From positions 2,294,001 through 2,358,000 of the forward strand of contig JAMYGW020000004.1 of the NCBI GenBank assembly GCA_025617375.2: a stretch of DNA of 64,000 bases, in the 5' to 3' direction. Below the pieces are notes generated by a model, which saw only the letters and a program-made list of their open reading frames with translations, searched no databases and had not been told where the DNA came from. Made by a program: the position numbers and the translations under genes. Below are positions 51,432-63,792 of the stretch, in pieces (position 1 is the stretch's first letter; every line of letters starts with the position of its first letter). The stretch is from Acarospora socialis (Eukaryota; Ascomycota; Lecanoromycetes; Acarosporales; Acarosporaceae).

Positions 51432-54400
51432 TCATTGATACTTCCGCAACTGCAAACAAGATTAGCCATCTATCAAGACGCATTCGAGGGTTTATGGCAC
51501 TCACATCAAGCGTCAGCGCCTTGCTGCTGTTCGCCGTCTGGTCTCTGTAAATCCCCACCAACGCCTCACTTTCCTGGAACAGGCTGGTCTTCAAACTGAT
51601 GACGATGAACTGCATCCCCGGTCGAGCATGCTCGCGGATGTAGTTGGCGATTTTCGCCACGTTGGCGTTGTCCAGCGCCGCGTCGACCTCGTCTAGTACG
51701 AAGAAGGGTGATGGCTGGTAGCCGTGGACGGCAAAGAGCAGCGCTAACGCCGCCATCGTTTTCTCACCTCCGGAGAGATGCTCCATGTCGCGAAAGCGTT
51801 TAGCTGGCGGCATGGCATGATATTTGATGCCCTCGAGGTACGGTTCCTCGTCGTTCTCGAGGTCCAGGTACCTATCATGCAACGTTAGCTGGCTTTGAAG
51901 GCGGTATGAGAAACGATAACGTACGCCTGCCCGCCATCCGGCATGCTCGTGCTTCGTGTCAATTCCTTGTAAACTTGATCGATGCGTTCCGAAATATATG
52001 TGAAGGCCTTGTCGAACAGACCGTAACGCTGTTCCTTGACTTTCTGAAAGTCCTCTTTCGCCTGCTTGGCTCGCTTTCGTGCCTCTTCGAATTCTCGGCT
52101 GGTCGTCTCAAGTCTACCTTCAACTTCGGGCAGCCGCTCGATGGCATGCATGTTTGGTGCCATCTTGTCGAGCTCGGCGTTGAGGGTGCTAATTTTCTCT
52201 TGAAGTTCATCGTCGAGCTTGTCGTCGGAGTTCTACAAGATCACATTAGCTATTACCTCTGACATCTAACAATGGAGACACACTTCTTTCAGATCTTCGT
52301 CTAGAGCATCGAAGTCTACCTCAATACCGTAGTCTTGCACAACAGGTAAGTGGATATTGCTCGAATCCGGGTCTTCGTCGATATCCATTGTGTCTGGGTC
52401 AGCTTGGAGAAGATCGTCTATCGGCAGTTGCTCCAAGTCTGCGGAACTTTCCTCCAAGGGTATCTTAATATCTTCAAGCTTGCACCTTCGCAGTAAAGCA
52501 TACTTATCGGCCGCGTTGCGCTGGATCTCCGCCTCCAAACCATACACGGCTTTCAGGGTACTCTCAACGTTCTTATTTCTCTTTTGGACTTCGTGCCGTT
52601 GCTCCGCCACTTTGTCTGCCTTCTTCGCGTACTTGGCCTTTTGCTGATCCAATTGCTCTCCCAGTTGGTCAAGCTCAGCATTCAAGGTATCGAGCTCGTT
52701 TTGGATCGATTCCTTCTTGGCTTCTTCCTCAGTGACGAGCGTTTGATGCTGATTGACTCGAGTCTCTAATACTGTTATGCGTTCCTTTGTGTCCTGTAAC
52801 CGACCCTGCTCCAGCTTAATCTGGTACTCGAGCTTGGTCTTCTGCTTCTGGAATTCGAGCTTTTTCTGGGCTCCTTCGCGCTGCAGCGAGCCTTGCTGAG
52901 CTTCGTATGTTCGTATATTGTCGTATCCCAGCCTCTGACAGAACTCCGCAAAGATCTCATCCTCGACTTCCGCAACAGCATCTTGAAACCCCTTGAGATT
53001 CTCTTTCACAGTCTGAAGTTCTTGTGCCTTCTCTTCGTATTTCGGTTGCGCCTCGTTCAGCTGCCTTCTTGCAAAGTCGAGCTCCTTTGACTTGCTATCA
53101 ATGTTCCGTTCCAGCGCCTTCACTTCGTCCTTGGCATATGCGAGCCGCTGCTCGAGGCCAGTGAGTTCGCCTTGCAGCGTTTCTTCCTCGACGTTCCTTT
53201 GATGGCCCTTTGGCAGTTTATCAAAGTCAGCCAGTAAGTTGTCCTTGAGCTTTCGCAAGTTTTCCACCTCGGCATCTTCCCATCGCCTTGCGTTCTGCTG
53301 TCCTGGTCCCCTACCACCCGTCATCAGCCCGCCTTTGTGGATGACTGTACCATCGAGGGTGACAGCTTTAGCTTCAACGCCCTTCTCGTAACAGATGTAC
53401 TTGGCTATCGCTAGGTCATCACAGACAATAGCGTTCCCACATGCGTAAAGTAAAGCACGCTCAAAGGCATTGTCGTATTCGATCGTGTCTATGGCCAGCC
53501 GCATCCCACGGTGCATGCCCTTTAGGTTCGAGTTCACCCCCTTGACTTGGATCGTGTCAAGTGGAATGAACGTAACTTGGCCGCTTCGCTGATCGCGCAG
53601 GTGCTGAATACAATCTTTTGCCGTCTTCTCATTGTCCACAACCACGGAATCGAAGTGGCGGCCAAGGACGGTGCTAACAGCTTCGGCATACTTTTTCTGC
53701 TTGGGCTTGCATAGCTCACTCAGGCGACCCTTAACGCCGGGATAGGTGCGCTTCAGGGTAGCGACAGTCTCCTTCATGCGCAGCTCTTTCTCGTTCTGTT
53801 TTCTACCGTTTTCGGCTTCGACGAGCTTGGAGAGGACATCCTGAAGCTTTTCGTCAAGCTCCGTGCGCACACGAGCAACGCGAAGGCGCTCAGACGTCAC
53901 GTTGTTGAGTTCCTTCTTCTTTCCCTCGATATCCTTGGACGTTTGCTGGATATGGTTCTTTATGATTTGTTTGCGCTCGTTCATGTCTTTCAGTTCGTCT
54001 TCGAGCTTGTGCACCTGCCCCTCGGTGCTTTCAACTTTACTCTTCAGGCTATTCACCGTCTCCTCGTCGGTTTTATGCTGTCGAGTGAGCTGGTCGACCC
54101 TGATTTGATTGGCCGAGGTCTGTTTATTGACTTCCTCTTTGAGTTTGTTGTACTGCTGCAAATCTGCCTCGCTCAGCTCTCGACCCTCCTGTTGTGCCAA
54201 CTTATTCCATTCGGCCTCCCATTGCGCTTGGGCCTTTCCAACCACTTTGAGGTCCTTGCTCAGCTGCTTCACTCGCTGAGATTGGCTGTCCCTTTCTGTC
54301 GCTATTTCCGCGATGCGGGTGTTCAAAGTCTTGATGCTCTTGCCCGAGATTCGGATCTTTTCCTCAATTGGGACAAGACTGTTGTCCTTCTCTTCAATCT

Positions 54401-55497
54401 CTTTCTCCTTCCTCTTGATCTCACGCTCAACTTTGCCTGCATCCCTTCCAACCCGTGCCTGCTCTTTCTTCGCTTCCTCAAGTCCTTTCTCGTATTTCTC
54501 AACTCCTCGCCGATACTCTTTGAGTTCCTCCTGATGTTTTCTCATCTGCTCGCCCGATTCATCCATCACGCGCTGAAAGTGGTAAAGCTTCCAGAGGATA
54601 TGTGTTACGATGGCTTGGTCCTTCTCATCGGCCTTTCGCGCGTAGTTGTCTGCTTCCCGCTTTTGCTCCTGATACTGTTTGACTTCGGAGTTGATCCCTC
54701 TACGACGGTTAAAGGTGTGAGTTTGGTTATCCAATGCCTGCTCGTGCGCGTCCTTCAACTTCTCGTATTCGGCCTTGTACTCCAGACTGCCTGAAATCTG
54801 CTCGACAAGTTTGGTGAGGTCTTTGGGTGATTGAGACGCAATAGCTTCAACGTCGCCTTGGAAGACAAGGAAGTTGCGCGCTTTAATCAGAATGTTTTCC
54901 GCCTCCAGTGCTTCGTTGTACTGCGAAGCAGTCACCACCCGATTGTTGATACGATATTCGCTGGCCACTTGATCCCCTTGCCTGGTAATTGAGCGCTTCC
55001 ACAGATGCTCGTCCTCCGCGTCGTCTCTGTAGACAGCCATAACCCACGCATTCTTGGGGTCATGCCGCTCTTGTGTCCCTTGCTGCGAGTCGTCTTCATC
55101 AAGGCCAGCGTCACCATCGGCTTGCCCATCTTCAACAGGCTTCGTCGCAGAGCCATCACCGTTGATCTTCGATGTTCGTAGAACCCGACCTCTATAGATC
55201 AGGTCGCGCAAGTGGGACGATCGGAGGTGTGATGACTTAATTCCGAGTACAAAGGAAATGGCGTCCATCCTGTCGTCGCGTCAGCGCTGTTTTCTATTTG
55301 TCAGATGCTGAACACACGAGTTGGATTTGCCCGAGCCATTTGGGCCGATGATGGAAGTGAAGTAAGAATCGCTGAGCTGGAGCGTGTGATGCCCTTTGTA
55401 CGATTTGAAGTCTTACGGAGCCGTCAGCGTACATTCTCGAGAATCATTGGCTATGCGAGATCTTACTATATAGCTCAAGGCGCAGAAGCTTCCCCAT
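51432..55497 (-). CDS. SMC1: Cohesin subunit SMC1
   Basis: This SMC ATPase pairs with SMC3 to form the cohesin ring, which holds sister chromatids and shapes chromosome loops. Exons are 55467-55497, 55318-55411, 52284-55269, 51925-52232, 51505-51871 and 51432-51449, giving 1267 residues. The start MGKLLRLELYNFKSYKGHHT leads to the Walker A site SIIGPNGSGKSNSMDAISFV, assembled across exons 2 and 3. An N-terminal coiled coil, the hinge near residues 510-660 (LKRTYPGVKGRLSELCKPKQ, MTGGRGPGQQNAR) and a C-terminal coiled coil follow. The C-terminal head has the signature LSGGEKTMAALALLFAVHGY and Walker B PFFVLDEVDAALDNANVAKI. The last coding exon is only six codons (LRKYQ and stop). Acidic residues MDIDEDPDSSN mark a linker near 985. 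It is divergent to the DUF3433 gene. Confidence 0.96.
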
Positions 55498-56789
55498 GAT
55501 GGGCCGAAAGTGCAGTCAAGATCAAACTTGTTGCGCAGGGAAAGTTTGAAGATCACCTATTACGGATGTTGCACATCTGTCAATGCGCAATTTTGCAGAT
55601 GTAGTAAAACTATAGCTTCGTGACTTAGTTAAGACTGAGCGGGTCGCAGTTCGAAGAGTTGAGGTTCATAGTGGCGCGTCAACGCGTCAAGGTAAACTTG
55701 CGATTAGAGAGAGTTTTTGGTCACGGTCCGGCGAATGCCTTCCGGTCTAGGTACTTGACCTACACGTGTACATGTACTCTACATACAATACTTGGTTAAT
55801 ATGCGGCCAGCTATATAAACCCCTATGCCTGCCATCTACCCGTCCCGCTCGAACCAGTTCATTTAGGCATTAACTGAGGCCTGAACTCAGCACAGAATTA
55901 GGCTTGATGTTAGCCATGCTGATATGCAGGCATGAACATAGGTGTGGGCGTAGCGAGGGCTTAGACACGACTTTAGGTATTGATTTTGTAAGTCCAGACT
56001 TCTAATGGTACAGTTCCAGGTCGTATATGAATGCGTTTTCTCAGGCGGAGCAGGGCTAAGCGAACGCATTCATTTACGACCTAGAACTATACATAGGATT
56101 GTACCTAAGGTAAGTTTATACCTAGACCCCATGCCCAAAGTCGTGCCTATCTATATCCACAGGCATGTCTTACTTACTACCTAATGCTCAAGGCCCCATC
56201 GTGAAGAAGTGGGGTAGACAAGGAAGGTCATAGTTACTACCTACCTTATTAAGCAAAATAAACCAAGACATGTAATCCGAATTGACTATGTCAGGTCTAG
56301 CTGGATTCGGCACACAGGGGAAACTTCCTTCAGCAAGAGAAATCCGTCGTGTATAGAACGTGTCATGTGATGTTGAGCAATTTCCTGTCTGGCAGAACAC
56401 TTGTCTCTTCCTTAACCACCTTGCTATCAATGCTTACTCTTAACTTCTCAAGCTTGTTTATACACAAATGAGTGCATGTCCCGGTGAACCAGCATCTCCT
56501 CTAGTCCCAACCATGTGGCTCCTGCATTGGCGTGGTGTACGCAGCTGCAGGGCGAAGCTTCACCAATGCTATTCTTGGGGTTATGTTATTTGCTTCTTTT
56601 CCCGGTTTCTTGAGCCTTCCCGCCTCGTTCACGTGTGCGGGGAACTATTCCTCCCATCACCCTCTGTTCTGGTGTCGCAAGAGAAGAACCCATCTTCAAT
56701 CACTTGTCAATGAGACCCATAAGAGAGGGCACAAAAGATCTGTTTACTTATAAATTGGGGATATTCCAAAATTCCCAGACCGTGCTGCC
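55498..56789. promoter_or_regulatory. Divergent intergenic region with inverted repeat
   Basis: These 1.3 kb separate the starts of SMC1 (minus) and the DUF3433 gene (plus). An inverted repeat at 56008-56092 is annotated separately. The remainder is rich in TACCT/AGGTA-like words but has no coding character. Confidence 0.4.
56008..56092. repeat. Inverted repeat, 30-bp arms
   Basis: The arm at 56008-56037 (starting GTACAGTTCCAGGTCGTATA) is complementary, with three mismatches, to the arm at 56063-56092. The loop between them is 25 nt. It could form a strong hairpin in transcripts or be the remains of a tiny inverted-repeat element. No target duplication was found. It lies in the SMC1/DUF3433 intergenic region, nearly 700 bp from the DUF3433 start, which makes a direct promoter role uncertain. 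Confidence 0.6.
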
Positions 56790-59700
56790 ATGGAGACCCA
56801 CTCTTTGATCGAAAACAATAGGGAGATGACCAGACGGGGACCACCCAACGAATTCCCTGAATACAATAGTCCAATCGAGATGCGAATATTAGACGAGCCC
56901 AACAACTCATATTCCACTACAGCCTCAAGCCTCACCGCGTTGACGAGACACTCGGATATGTACGGCAACGATACTGAGCCTATTGTTGATCGTGCAATCC
57001 GTCTGAAGCACAGTCAATACTCGCCTTTAGCATTGCATCTTGTCTCACTCCTTGGCTTCGTTGCGATCTTTACTACATTGGCGGTCTCACTCGGCATTCT
57101 GTACAACATTTCGGAAAGAAGTCAGGGATTGGCAACTGCGGATGAGAGTTGGCACTACATCTTTAAGTATGGCCCTACTGCTGGTAGGCTACATATACTC
57201 CAGAGCAGCCGTGCGGAGCTAAGGTGTCATCAGTACTCACTGTCGCTGCTGCCTTCTGGGGCCAGGTAGAATACAGAGCGAAGCAATTGGCTCCTTGGAG
57301 ACAAATGTCTACCGGTTTTGCGTCTGCCAAAGCTACACTTCTCTTGGATTACATCTCGCCATCCAACATAGTGACTTTACCCATGGCCGTCAAAGCTCGA
57401 CAATATCCTGTTGCTTTAGCAGTCTCGGCATCACTGTTCATTAAGGCCCTAATTATAGTGTCTACCGGTCTTTTTGTGCTGAAGGATCAAATCATTGAGC
57501 ATACAGATGCCATATTGCTCGTCACTGACAAGTATGACGCTGCTAATTTCAACAGCTCATCTGTTGACACCCGCCCATACCTCAATGTGTATGGCATTGC
57601 TCATCTCAACCAAAGCTATCCCTCGGGTACTACTAATCAGTATGCTTTTCAGAATTTCAATTCTAGTGATGCATCAAATGGTCAGTGAACCGCTTCAACT
57701 TTTCATGTGCGTGTTTACAGCCTGAAACTGTTGTAGAAACTGACTTTATTTCCAGCTGCAAATTCAACAATCTCTGCCGAAGTTGATGTCATTTCAGGTG
57801 ACTTGGATTGCGAAGTTGGTACAGGCTACGGACTCCAATACATCCCACACAGCACCGCTGCTTTTCTATCAGCGTCAGCCTCTGGCTGTTCTCTTGAAGT
57901 AAAACCAAAGCAGCTTACTTGGGATGGATATCTCGGGTACATGACAGACACAACATGTACAAATCAGACAGGAGAAGCCGCCCAGCGTTTTCTTATTTGC
58001 ACAGCACATATGAGAGAATCCCCGCCTGAAACACTCCCAGATGGTTCGTCAGTCTGGCATCAGTATGCGACGGATAACACAACCTGTTTGATCTGCAAGC
58101 CTACCTATCAGAGAAGGCCGGCAAATGTAACGATCAGTGGAAATGCGGACATGCCATCAAAAGTTTTTGTCGCCAAGGATTCAGCAAGCACTCCAATTCC
58201 TTCGCTGTCTGCCTGGGCGCTGGGGTACGCGGCTTTCCGGTCCATGGCGTACACTACTGCAATATTGGGTTCAAGCTCGATGTTCACCGACAAATCGGGC
58301 TTCTTCCGATTAGTCAATTACACCTCTCCGCAACCTGATATGTGGAATCTACTTGATCCACACTGGCTACAGGAAGGCTCTCGGAAAGCCTTTCGATTAC
58401 TTATAGCACAAGTAGCAAAGTCAAACATATTGGTGCCTGCCAATCACACAGTTACAGGGACAATCTCCACAAACGAGCATCGACTATGCATTCAGAGAGT
58501 GTCGTTCTTCATCATGGAGTCGTTATTTGGGCTTTTGATCCTACTCACTCTTGCTCTGTGTCTGTTGCAGCACAAGTTCTTTGTTCCTCGAGACGTGGGT
58601 TCGTTGGCTGGGCTCGCCACGATATTCGCACAGAGTAACAATGCAATCAGTACACTGCGTGCAACAGCGCATTTTTCTGATAAGCAGCTGGAAAATCATC
58701 TCGCTGCATACACCTATTGCACTACAGACAGCTCCAATGATCCCTCTGAGCGCTTTCAGATCTCTGTTTCCCCCATCAACAACGCAAGAGAGAACTCTCC
58801 TTCTTCAATCTCAGTTGGTAGTGCAATCGTCACCTGGTGGCGACCAATGGCTTTGACACCACTCGGTCGGGCCATGACCATTCTGATTCCACTTATACTA
58901 ATAATGACCGCGCAACTCCTACTCCAGCGATCTCAGAACCTTGATGGGATTGCTGACATTGCTCCAATAGCATACATACAATATGCATGGACTTTGTTGC
59001 CTGCTCTGGTAATGCTGGGAGTCACCATGTTGTTTGACATGTTCAATGCGGCAGCTCGGTTTCTACAGCCATATCTGACTTTGAGGAAAGGCAGTGCGTC
59101 TGCATCTTCATGTCTTTTCGATGATCATGCTGCAGAGATTGCTTTGCAGAGCGTTTGGCACGCTGCTCGCCGAGGGCATATAGCATTGTTGGCGTCTACT
59201 ATCGCGATCTTCTGTGGGCCACTTTTGACCATCATAGTGAGTGGATTGTACAAGCCAGGCTATGTTGCGCAGAACTATCCTATTGAAGTGTACACCACAA
59301 CTTGGTTCAACACAACTCCAGATGTGACTGCCGGTCACCACGATTATCAGGCCGATTCTGCGAACGAAGACATACTGCCCTCACTTATCTTCTACGGTAA
59401 TATGAGTCTTCCGAGGTGGACGACATCAAACTTTGCGCTAGGACAAATTAAATTGTCCAACACGCCTGACTCGCAATATGCCTTACAACATGCAAATGGC
59501 CCTGTGACTCTTTCCACACAGCTTCCAGCAGTCAAGGCAACACTCAATTGCTCCACGCATCCCTACCAGCCAGTTAACTGGACAACAGAGACGACAGCAG
59601 CTGAGGAACTGGTCACGGAAGTGCAGACTCTGTACATCAATGTGACTGTTCCCCCTGAGTGCAGTTCTCGACAGCTGGACGGTAGCTTTGACTTACCGGT

Positions 59701-60619
59701 ATGGAATGGTACGTGGCAAATTCAAATCTTCTACAATGGAGGCATAAGCGGTGCTTGGGCACCCTTCCCAAACCCTGGTCTACCCAGCTGCCCAACGGCA
59801 GCGGCCATTTTTGGGCGACCGAAAGAGGCACCAGCCAAGGATGGGCTCACTGTACTGCTATGCACACCGTACATGGAGGCCCTTCAAGTTAATGCCACTT
59901 TCAGCCTCCCATCCTTCGACCTCTCCACCTTGCCACCACCTACGGCCGATCCAACCACCTCGAGCATTATGTCACACGACTCGGCCTTTCTTATGCTCGA
60001 CTCAGAGGCCACTGGCGGGGTCTTTGGAAACGCCCTGGTCCCAGTCAACCTTACGAACAAGGACCCGCGACTAGGCATGCTCGATGCGTTCTTCCAAGCC
60101 CTCCTTGAGGGCAGCACCGCCACCGACCCCCTCTCATTGCTCGGGCCCTAGAATAGCAACATCCTCATCGATGCGATGGAAGCTCTCTATCGCATGGTCA
60201 TGGCGCAGCTGTTCAACTCTCGGAAACGAATCGCCGCCGTTCCGGGGCAACACTCGATCCTCAATGCCACGGCCACGGTCTTCGACCGCCAACGCCTACA
60301 CCAGGATCCACGCTCGACTCACATCCTCGAGGGCCTGCTCGCGGTCATGTTTCTTTGCGCGCTTGTGGCTATGCTGATGGTGGATACGAAGCATGTGCTC
60401 CCGAAAAATCCATGTAGCGTCGCCGCTGTGGCGAGTCTGCTCGCAGGCTCGGAGTTTCTGGAATTGGTTCCCCCAGGCGCGGAGCGGTGTGGGGACAGCG
60501 AGCTCCGGCGGAGAGGTGTCTTTGAGGGGTATCTGTTTAGTTTGGGGTGGTGGGGCAAGGCAAGCAGCCCGGAGAGAAGGTTCGGTGTCGATATTGGGAA
60601 GGCAGAGAGAGCGCAGTGA
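56790..60619 (+). pseudogene. DUF3433-family membrane protein with one in-frame stop
   Basis: This large fungal membrane protein of the DUF3433 type has no known biochemical role. Exons 56790-57183, 57234-57680 and 57756 onward join with consistent phase 1 introns. The first hydrophobic segment is at about 82-105 (LHLVSLLGFVAIFTTLAVSL). The family motif GPTAVLTVAAAFWGQVEYRA follows, then a second membrane block near ARQYPVALAVSASLFIKALI. A long extracellular-like region rich in Asn-x-Ser/Thr sites comes next, and a second copy of the same architecture begins around STISWW-like VTWWRPMALTPLGRAMTILI. The frame ends at TAG (60149-60151) after DPLSLLGP. The same frame then continues for 155 codons (NSNILIDAMEALYRMVMAQL, a further membrane helix LEGLLAVMFLCALVAMLMVD) to 60619. 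The expected family length needs this tail, so the TAG is a recent nonsense change, a read-through site or a sequence error. Confidence 0.8.
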
Positions 60620-61882
60620 GTGGGTGCTTACCGTGTTGTTTGGCAGGAATATATCCCTCCGTCAACACTCAACAGACATGTCATGAGTTCAAGTATATGA
60701 TCGCGTGGACGACCTTCTGTGTTCTTTAGCACACACTCTGACCAGTATATAATCATTCAGAATCTTCCAACCTAACAAAAACTATGTAAATAACATTACT
60801 TGTTCTTAGTCAACGTCAAACTTCACTATCAGTGACTGCTGCAAATAGATAGGGACACACATAGGGTTAGGGAGTTCACATTGAGTTGCAAGAAAGATGG
60901 GGTTCAATCGAGAAACGAGTTCAGAATTAAGGCTAGGAATCAGGTACTCTCCAAAATCCAACATTGTGTCGACATCGTGTTTGCATTTTAGTATCTTGAT
61001 TAAGGTAGTATGAGGGCTAAGATTCGTCTACAATTCGAGCTATGTACAGTGGGTCTGTACTTGGGCCGCAGCGGCTTTGGTACACTAAATACAGACGTCC
61101 GGCCGAGCGTATCAGCGAAATGGGCGGCGAAGATCAACATGATGATGGGTGTTGAATAGAGAGAAGCGCCTCCCAAAGTCAATCAAGACCATGCCCCGTC
61201 TTTTCCCGTGGCTGCAGAGAAGTGTTCGTGGTATGTGCATTGCGGACAAACATGATATAGACATCAACCAAGAAGGGCTTGTGTATATGGTGACTGTATC
61301 CATATCAAGAGCCGTTTACTGGTGGGAAGTGTCACTCCCGCAGGGGGATGGAAGATCCGGTCTCGTGTTGACTTCCTTCTATGAGTATGCAATCACCTCA
61401 TTTTTTTTCTGCGGTCCTGTTCACCTTCCGCGTAACCCTCTTCTTTTGCCTGATTTCGAGAAGTCTGCCTCAGGGGTGCACACCACAAACATGCCCTCCC
61501 GTGCAGCTAAGGATGCTGCTCAGTAGCAGACTGAAGAGAGGGTAGCCTGTACCGCAGGTCTGTATTTGCATACGTGTGTCCCAGGCTATCCTGGTCTGTC
61601 TCGGTGTGGGTCGAGACTGATTCAAGGTTCAGTAAACATTTGGGCAAAAGAAGGCGATGTGCCTGAGGAGTCGACAGGAAGCGTTTGGGCTGTCGGCTTT
61701 CTGAGTTTGTTGACTTGACGGTTTTAACAATCCTAATTTCGCTGCCAGTTTTGGGCCATTGATTCGCAGTGAATGATGCGTTACCCCAATAGGTCAAATG
61801 TCATCGGCGCTTCACTGCTGCTTCCAGACCTGAAAGCTGGCCATTCGTTGCTCGAATATCTCCTTCGACAAAGGACAAGCGC
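60620..61882. other. Convergent intergenic region
   Basis: About 1.26 kb contain the 3' ends of the DUF3433 gene (plus) and the flavin-reductase gene (minus). Only short frames are present and no repeats or RNA genes were recognised. Confidence 0.4.
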
Positions 61883-63543
61883 TCAGTAGAAAACGGGAAT
61901 CGTCTCGTCTTCCTCAGATGGATCATCATCCGGCTTCGAAGACTGAGACGTCGGACTCGTGGTGGCTCCTGTTGTGGATTTGGCTCCAGCGAGACCAGCG
62001 AGACGAGCTCGCGCGCTTGGAGTGAGTTGGACCCGCCCTGCTCTCCGGTAAAGTCTGTTCACGTAGCACAACCCTAGAGACTTCCCATCCCAAGATTGTA
62101 CGACAGGAGGAAGCCTGTGAGTATGCACCTCACCGAGAACGATGACGTGATCGGCGACTTTTACCGCCTGGTCCAGCAGTTTGCACTCCAGGGTGAACAT
62201 CACGTCGTTGGAACGGAGGAGGTCCGGTTCTCCCTCCTCCAGCTCTGCAGTGCTCAGAGTTGAGGATGAGACTTCTCCATCGTTGTTGCGCTGTTCATGA
62301 TTCTGGAACGCCTCCCTACCGCGTCCGGTAGCGAAGAGCTCGGCGATGGCGGCACCCTGGACACTGCTGTTTATGAGATGGACGTTGAACTGACCGGATG
62401 CTTGGATAGCCTCGTAAGTTGCCGACGGCTGCCTGATGTTGAAAGACACAACAATCTTTGGCTCCAAGCAAACGGTGTTGAACGACGAGACGGTCATGCC
62501 GCAGAAACTCTCGGGAGGGTTGTGAGGAGACATGTTCGAGGTGATGACTGCTACGGAGTGTGGAACACGGCGCATGAGCAGGCGAATGTCGCTTGCGTCG
62601 GTGACTTTCCGCTCGCCCACGGGGCTGGGATCCAAGAAAAATCCGGGTCCTGAAGAACGTTGGGGATCATGGGGGTCTGCAGTGTCACCCTTTACCATGA
62701 CGTGTTCTCCCATCTTAGAAGCCAGAACATCCACTGAATTGGGATTCAAAGACTCATTTTCTGAGAAACGCTCAGGGTCTTGGGCTTGGGGTCTTGGCCC
62801 ATCGTCCTTGTCGTCGACTGAGATTTTCCTGACCTTGACAGCTGCCATCGAGCTCCAATCAGTCGAATACGACAGAACAGACTTGCGATTAGAACCTTAC
62901 GCTGAGCCGCAATCCCCACTGAACTGGGATTCAAAGACTCATTTTCTGAGAAACGCTCAAGGTCTTGGGCTTGGGGTCTTGGCTGATCGTCTTTGCCGTC
63001 GACGGAGATTTTCCTGACCTTGACAGCTGCCATTGAGCTCAAATCAGTCAAGCATGACAGAACAGACCTGCAATCATGAACTTACACTTAGCCCGGGGGC
63101 CCCCTAAAGTGGGATCAAAAAAAGACTCATTCCTGAAGAAGCGCTCGGGCTCTTGGGGGTCTGGCTTATGGCCCAGTTCGATGGCGATTTTTCTAATCTT
63201 GGAAGCTGCCATTGAATTCCCATCAGTGAAGTACGACAAAACAAACCTGTGCATAGAGCCTTACGCAGAGCCGAACCGCCCACTAGACTGGGATTCGAAG
63301 ACTTAATTCCTGAGGAGAGCCCGGGGTGTTGGGTGTATGGAATGTCGCCTTTTGTTGTGAGGTGTTTCCAGACCCTGAAACTTGCTATCTTTTTCTATCA
63401 GCCTTGGAGTACCAAAGGTGAATGTGTAATAAGATCTTACGCTGCTCCGGACTGCGTTTATCAACGTCTCTAGGTGTGTTGAGGAGCCGTTGAGTAGCCC
63501 ACTGCTTTCTTGACCCCATAGCTCTCCATAGGAACCTGTGCAT
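61883..63543 (-). CDS. Flavin-reductase-like FMN-binding protein with tandem N-terminal exon repeats
   Basis: The C-terminal 250 residues, all in the last exon, form a flavin reductase-like split-barrel domain: SDIRLLMRRVPHSVAVITSN, GMTVSSFNTVCLEPKIVVSF, QPSATYEAIQASGQFNVHLI, FTLECKLLDQAVKVADHVIV and YVNRLYRR. Such proteins bind FMN and reduce flavins or act on quinones. Exons are 63441-63543, 63265-63384, 63086-63205, 62901-63026 and 61883-62841 (475 residues). Exon 1 encodes a basic leader, MHRFLWRAMGSRKQWATQRL, suggesting mitochondria. Exons 2, 3 and 4 and the start of exon 5 are homologous. The later three begin with a KIRKI or KVRKISVD core and continue with ERF-x-NES and (N/D)P. All junctions are phase 1, and introns are 56 or 59 nt. 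Each of the last three introns ends in ATGGCAG, so an unspliced copy could start internally at MAAVKVRKISVD. The C-terminus is Ser/Thr/Asp-rich. Confidence 0.85.
62720..63447 (-). repeat. Tandem array of about 185-bp exon-intron units
   Basis: The landmark TGGGATTC (TGGGATCA in one copy) recurs at 62740, 62925, 63110 and 63289, giving a period of 185, 185 and 179 bp. Each unit holds, on the minus strand, an acceptor ending CAG (TAG in the outermost), a 120-126-nt exon, and a donor reading GTAAG. The innermost two copies are the most alike, and the outermost (5'-most) is the most diverged, so the array probably grew toward the flavin-reductase domain by unequal crossing-over. Confidence 0.85.
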
Positions 63544-63792
63544 GGCGCGGTAGAGAGAATGTAAAAATAAATAAATAAAACGCTCGACCCTTAATAAATG
63601 TTCAAGTTGACACCCATATTGTAAAGCTCCTAGACACCTCCCAATCAGTACTCGCTCCGAGGTCCAGAACAGGTGGAGGTGCGCCGAACACAAGATTTCT
63701 CGTCCGCTACGGCGACCGCTTCCTCCAACCACGCAACCCTCCAAGGACCAGCAGACCTAAAACCCTCCCACCCAACCAACACGACCCACACC
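63544..63792. promoter_or_regulatory. Divergent promoter region, flavin reductase / bL31m
   Basis: Only about 250 bp separate the two start codons. An AAATAAATAAATAAA run at 63566-63580 lies about 25-35 bp upstream of the flavin-reductase ATG on the minus strand (TTTATT there). The final 60 bp before the plus-strand ATG are CA/CCA-rich, typical of a fungal leader. Confidence 0.4.

Noticed and set aside
53943-54794. 283-codon Leu/Phe-rich plus-strand frame that looks like a membrane protein
   Set aside because: It is the antisense of the SMC1 coiled coil, where Lys/Glu/Gln codons read backwards as Leu/Phe/Ser. This is a familiar artefact.
62746-62848. ATG at 62848 as the sole start of the flavin-reductase gene
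   Set aside because: It gives an intact domain, but the ATG overlaps a splice acceptor (ATGGCAG) shared by the upstream homologous exons, and all upstream junctions keep phase. A spliced transcript from 63543 is the better explanation.
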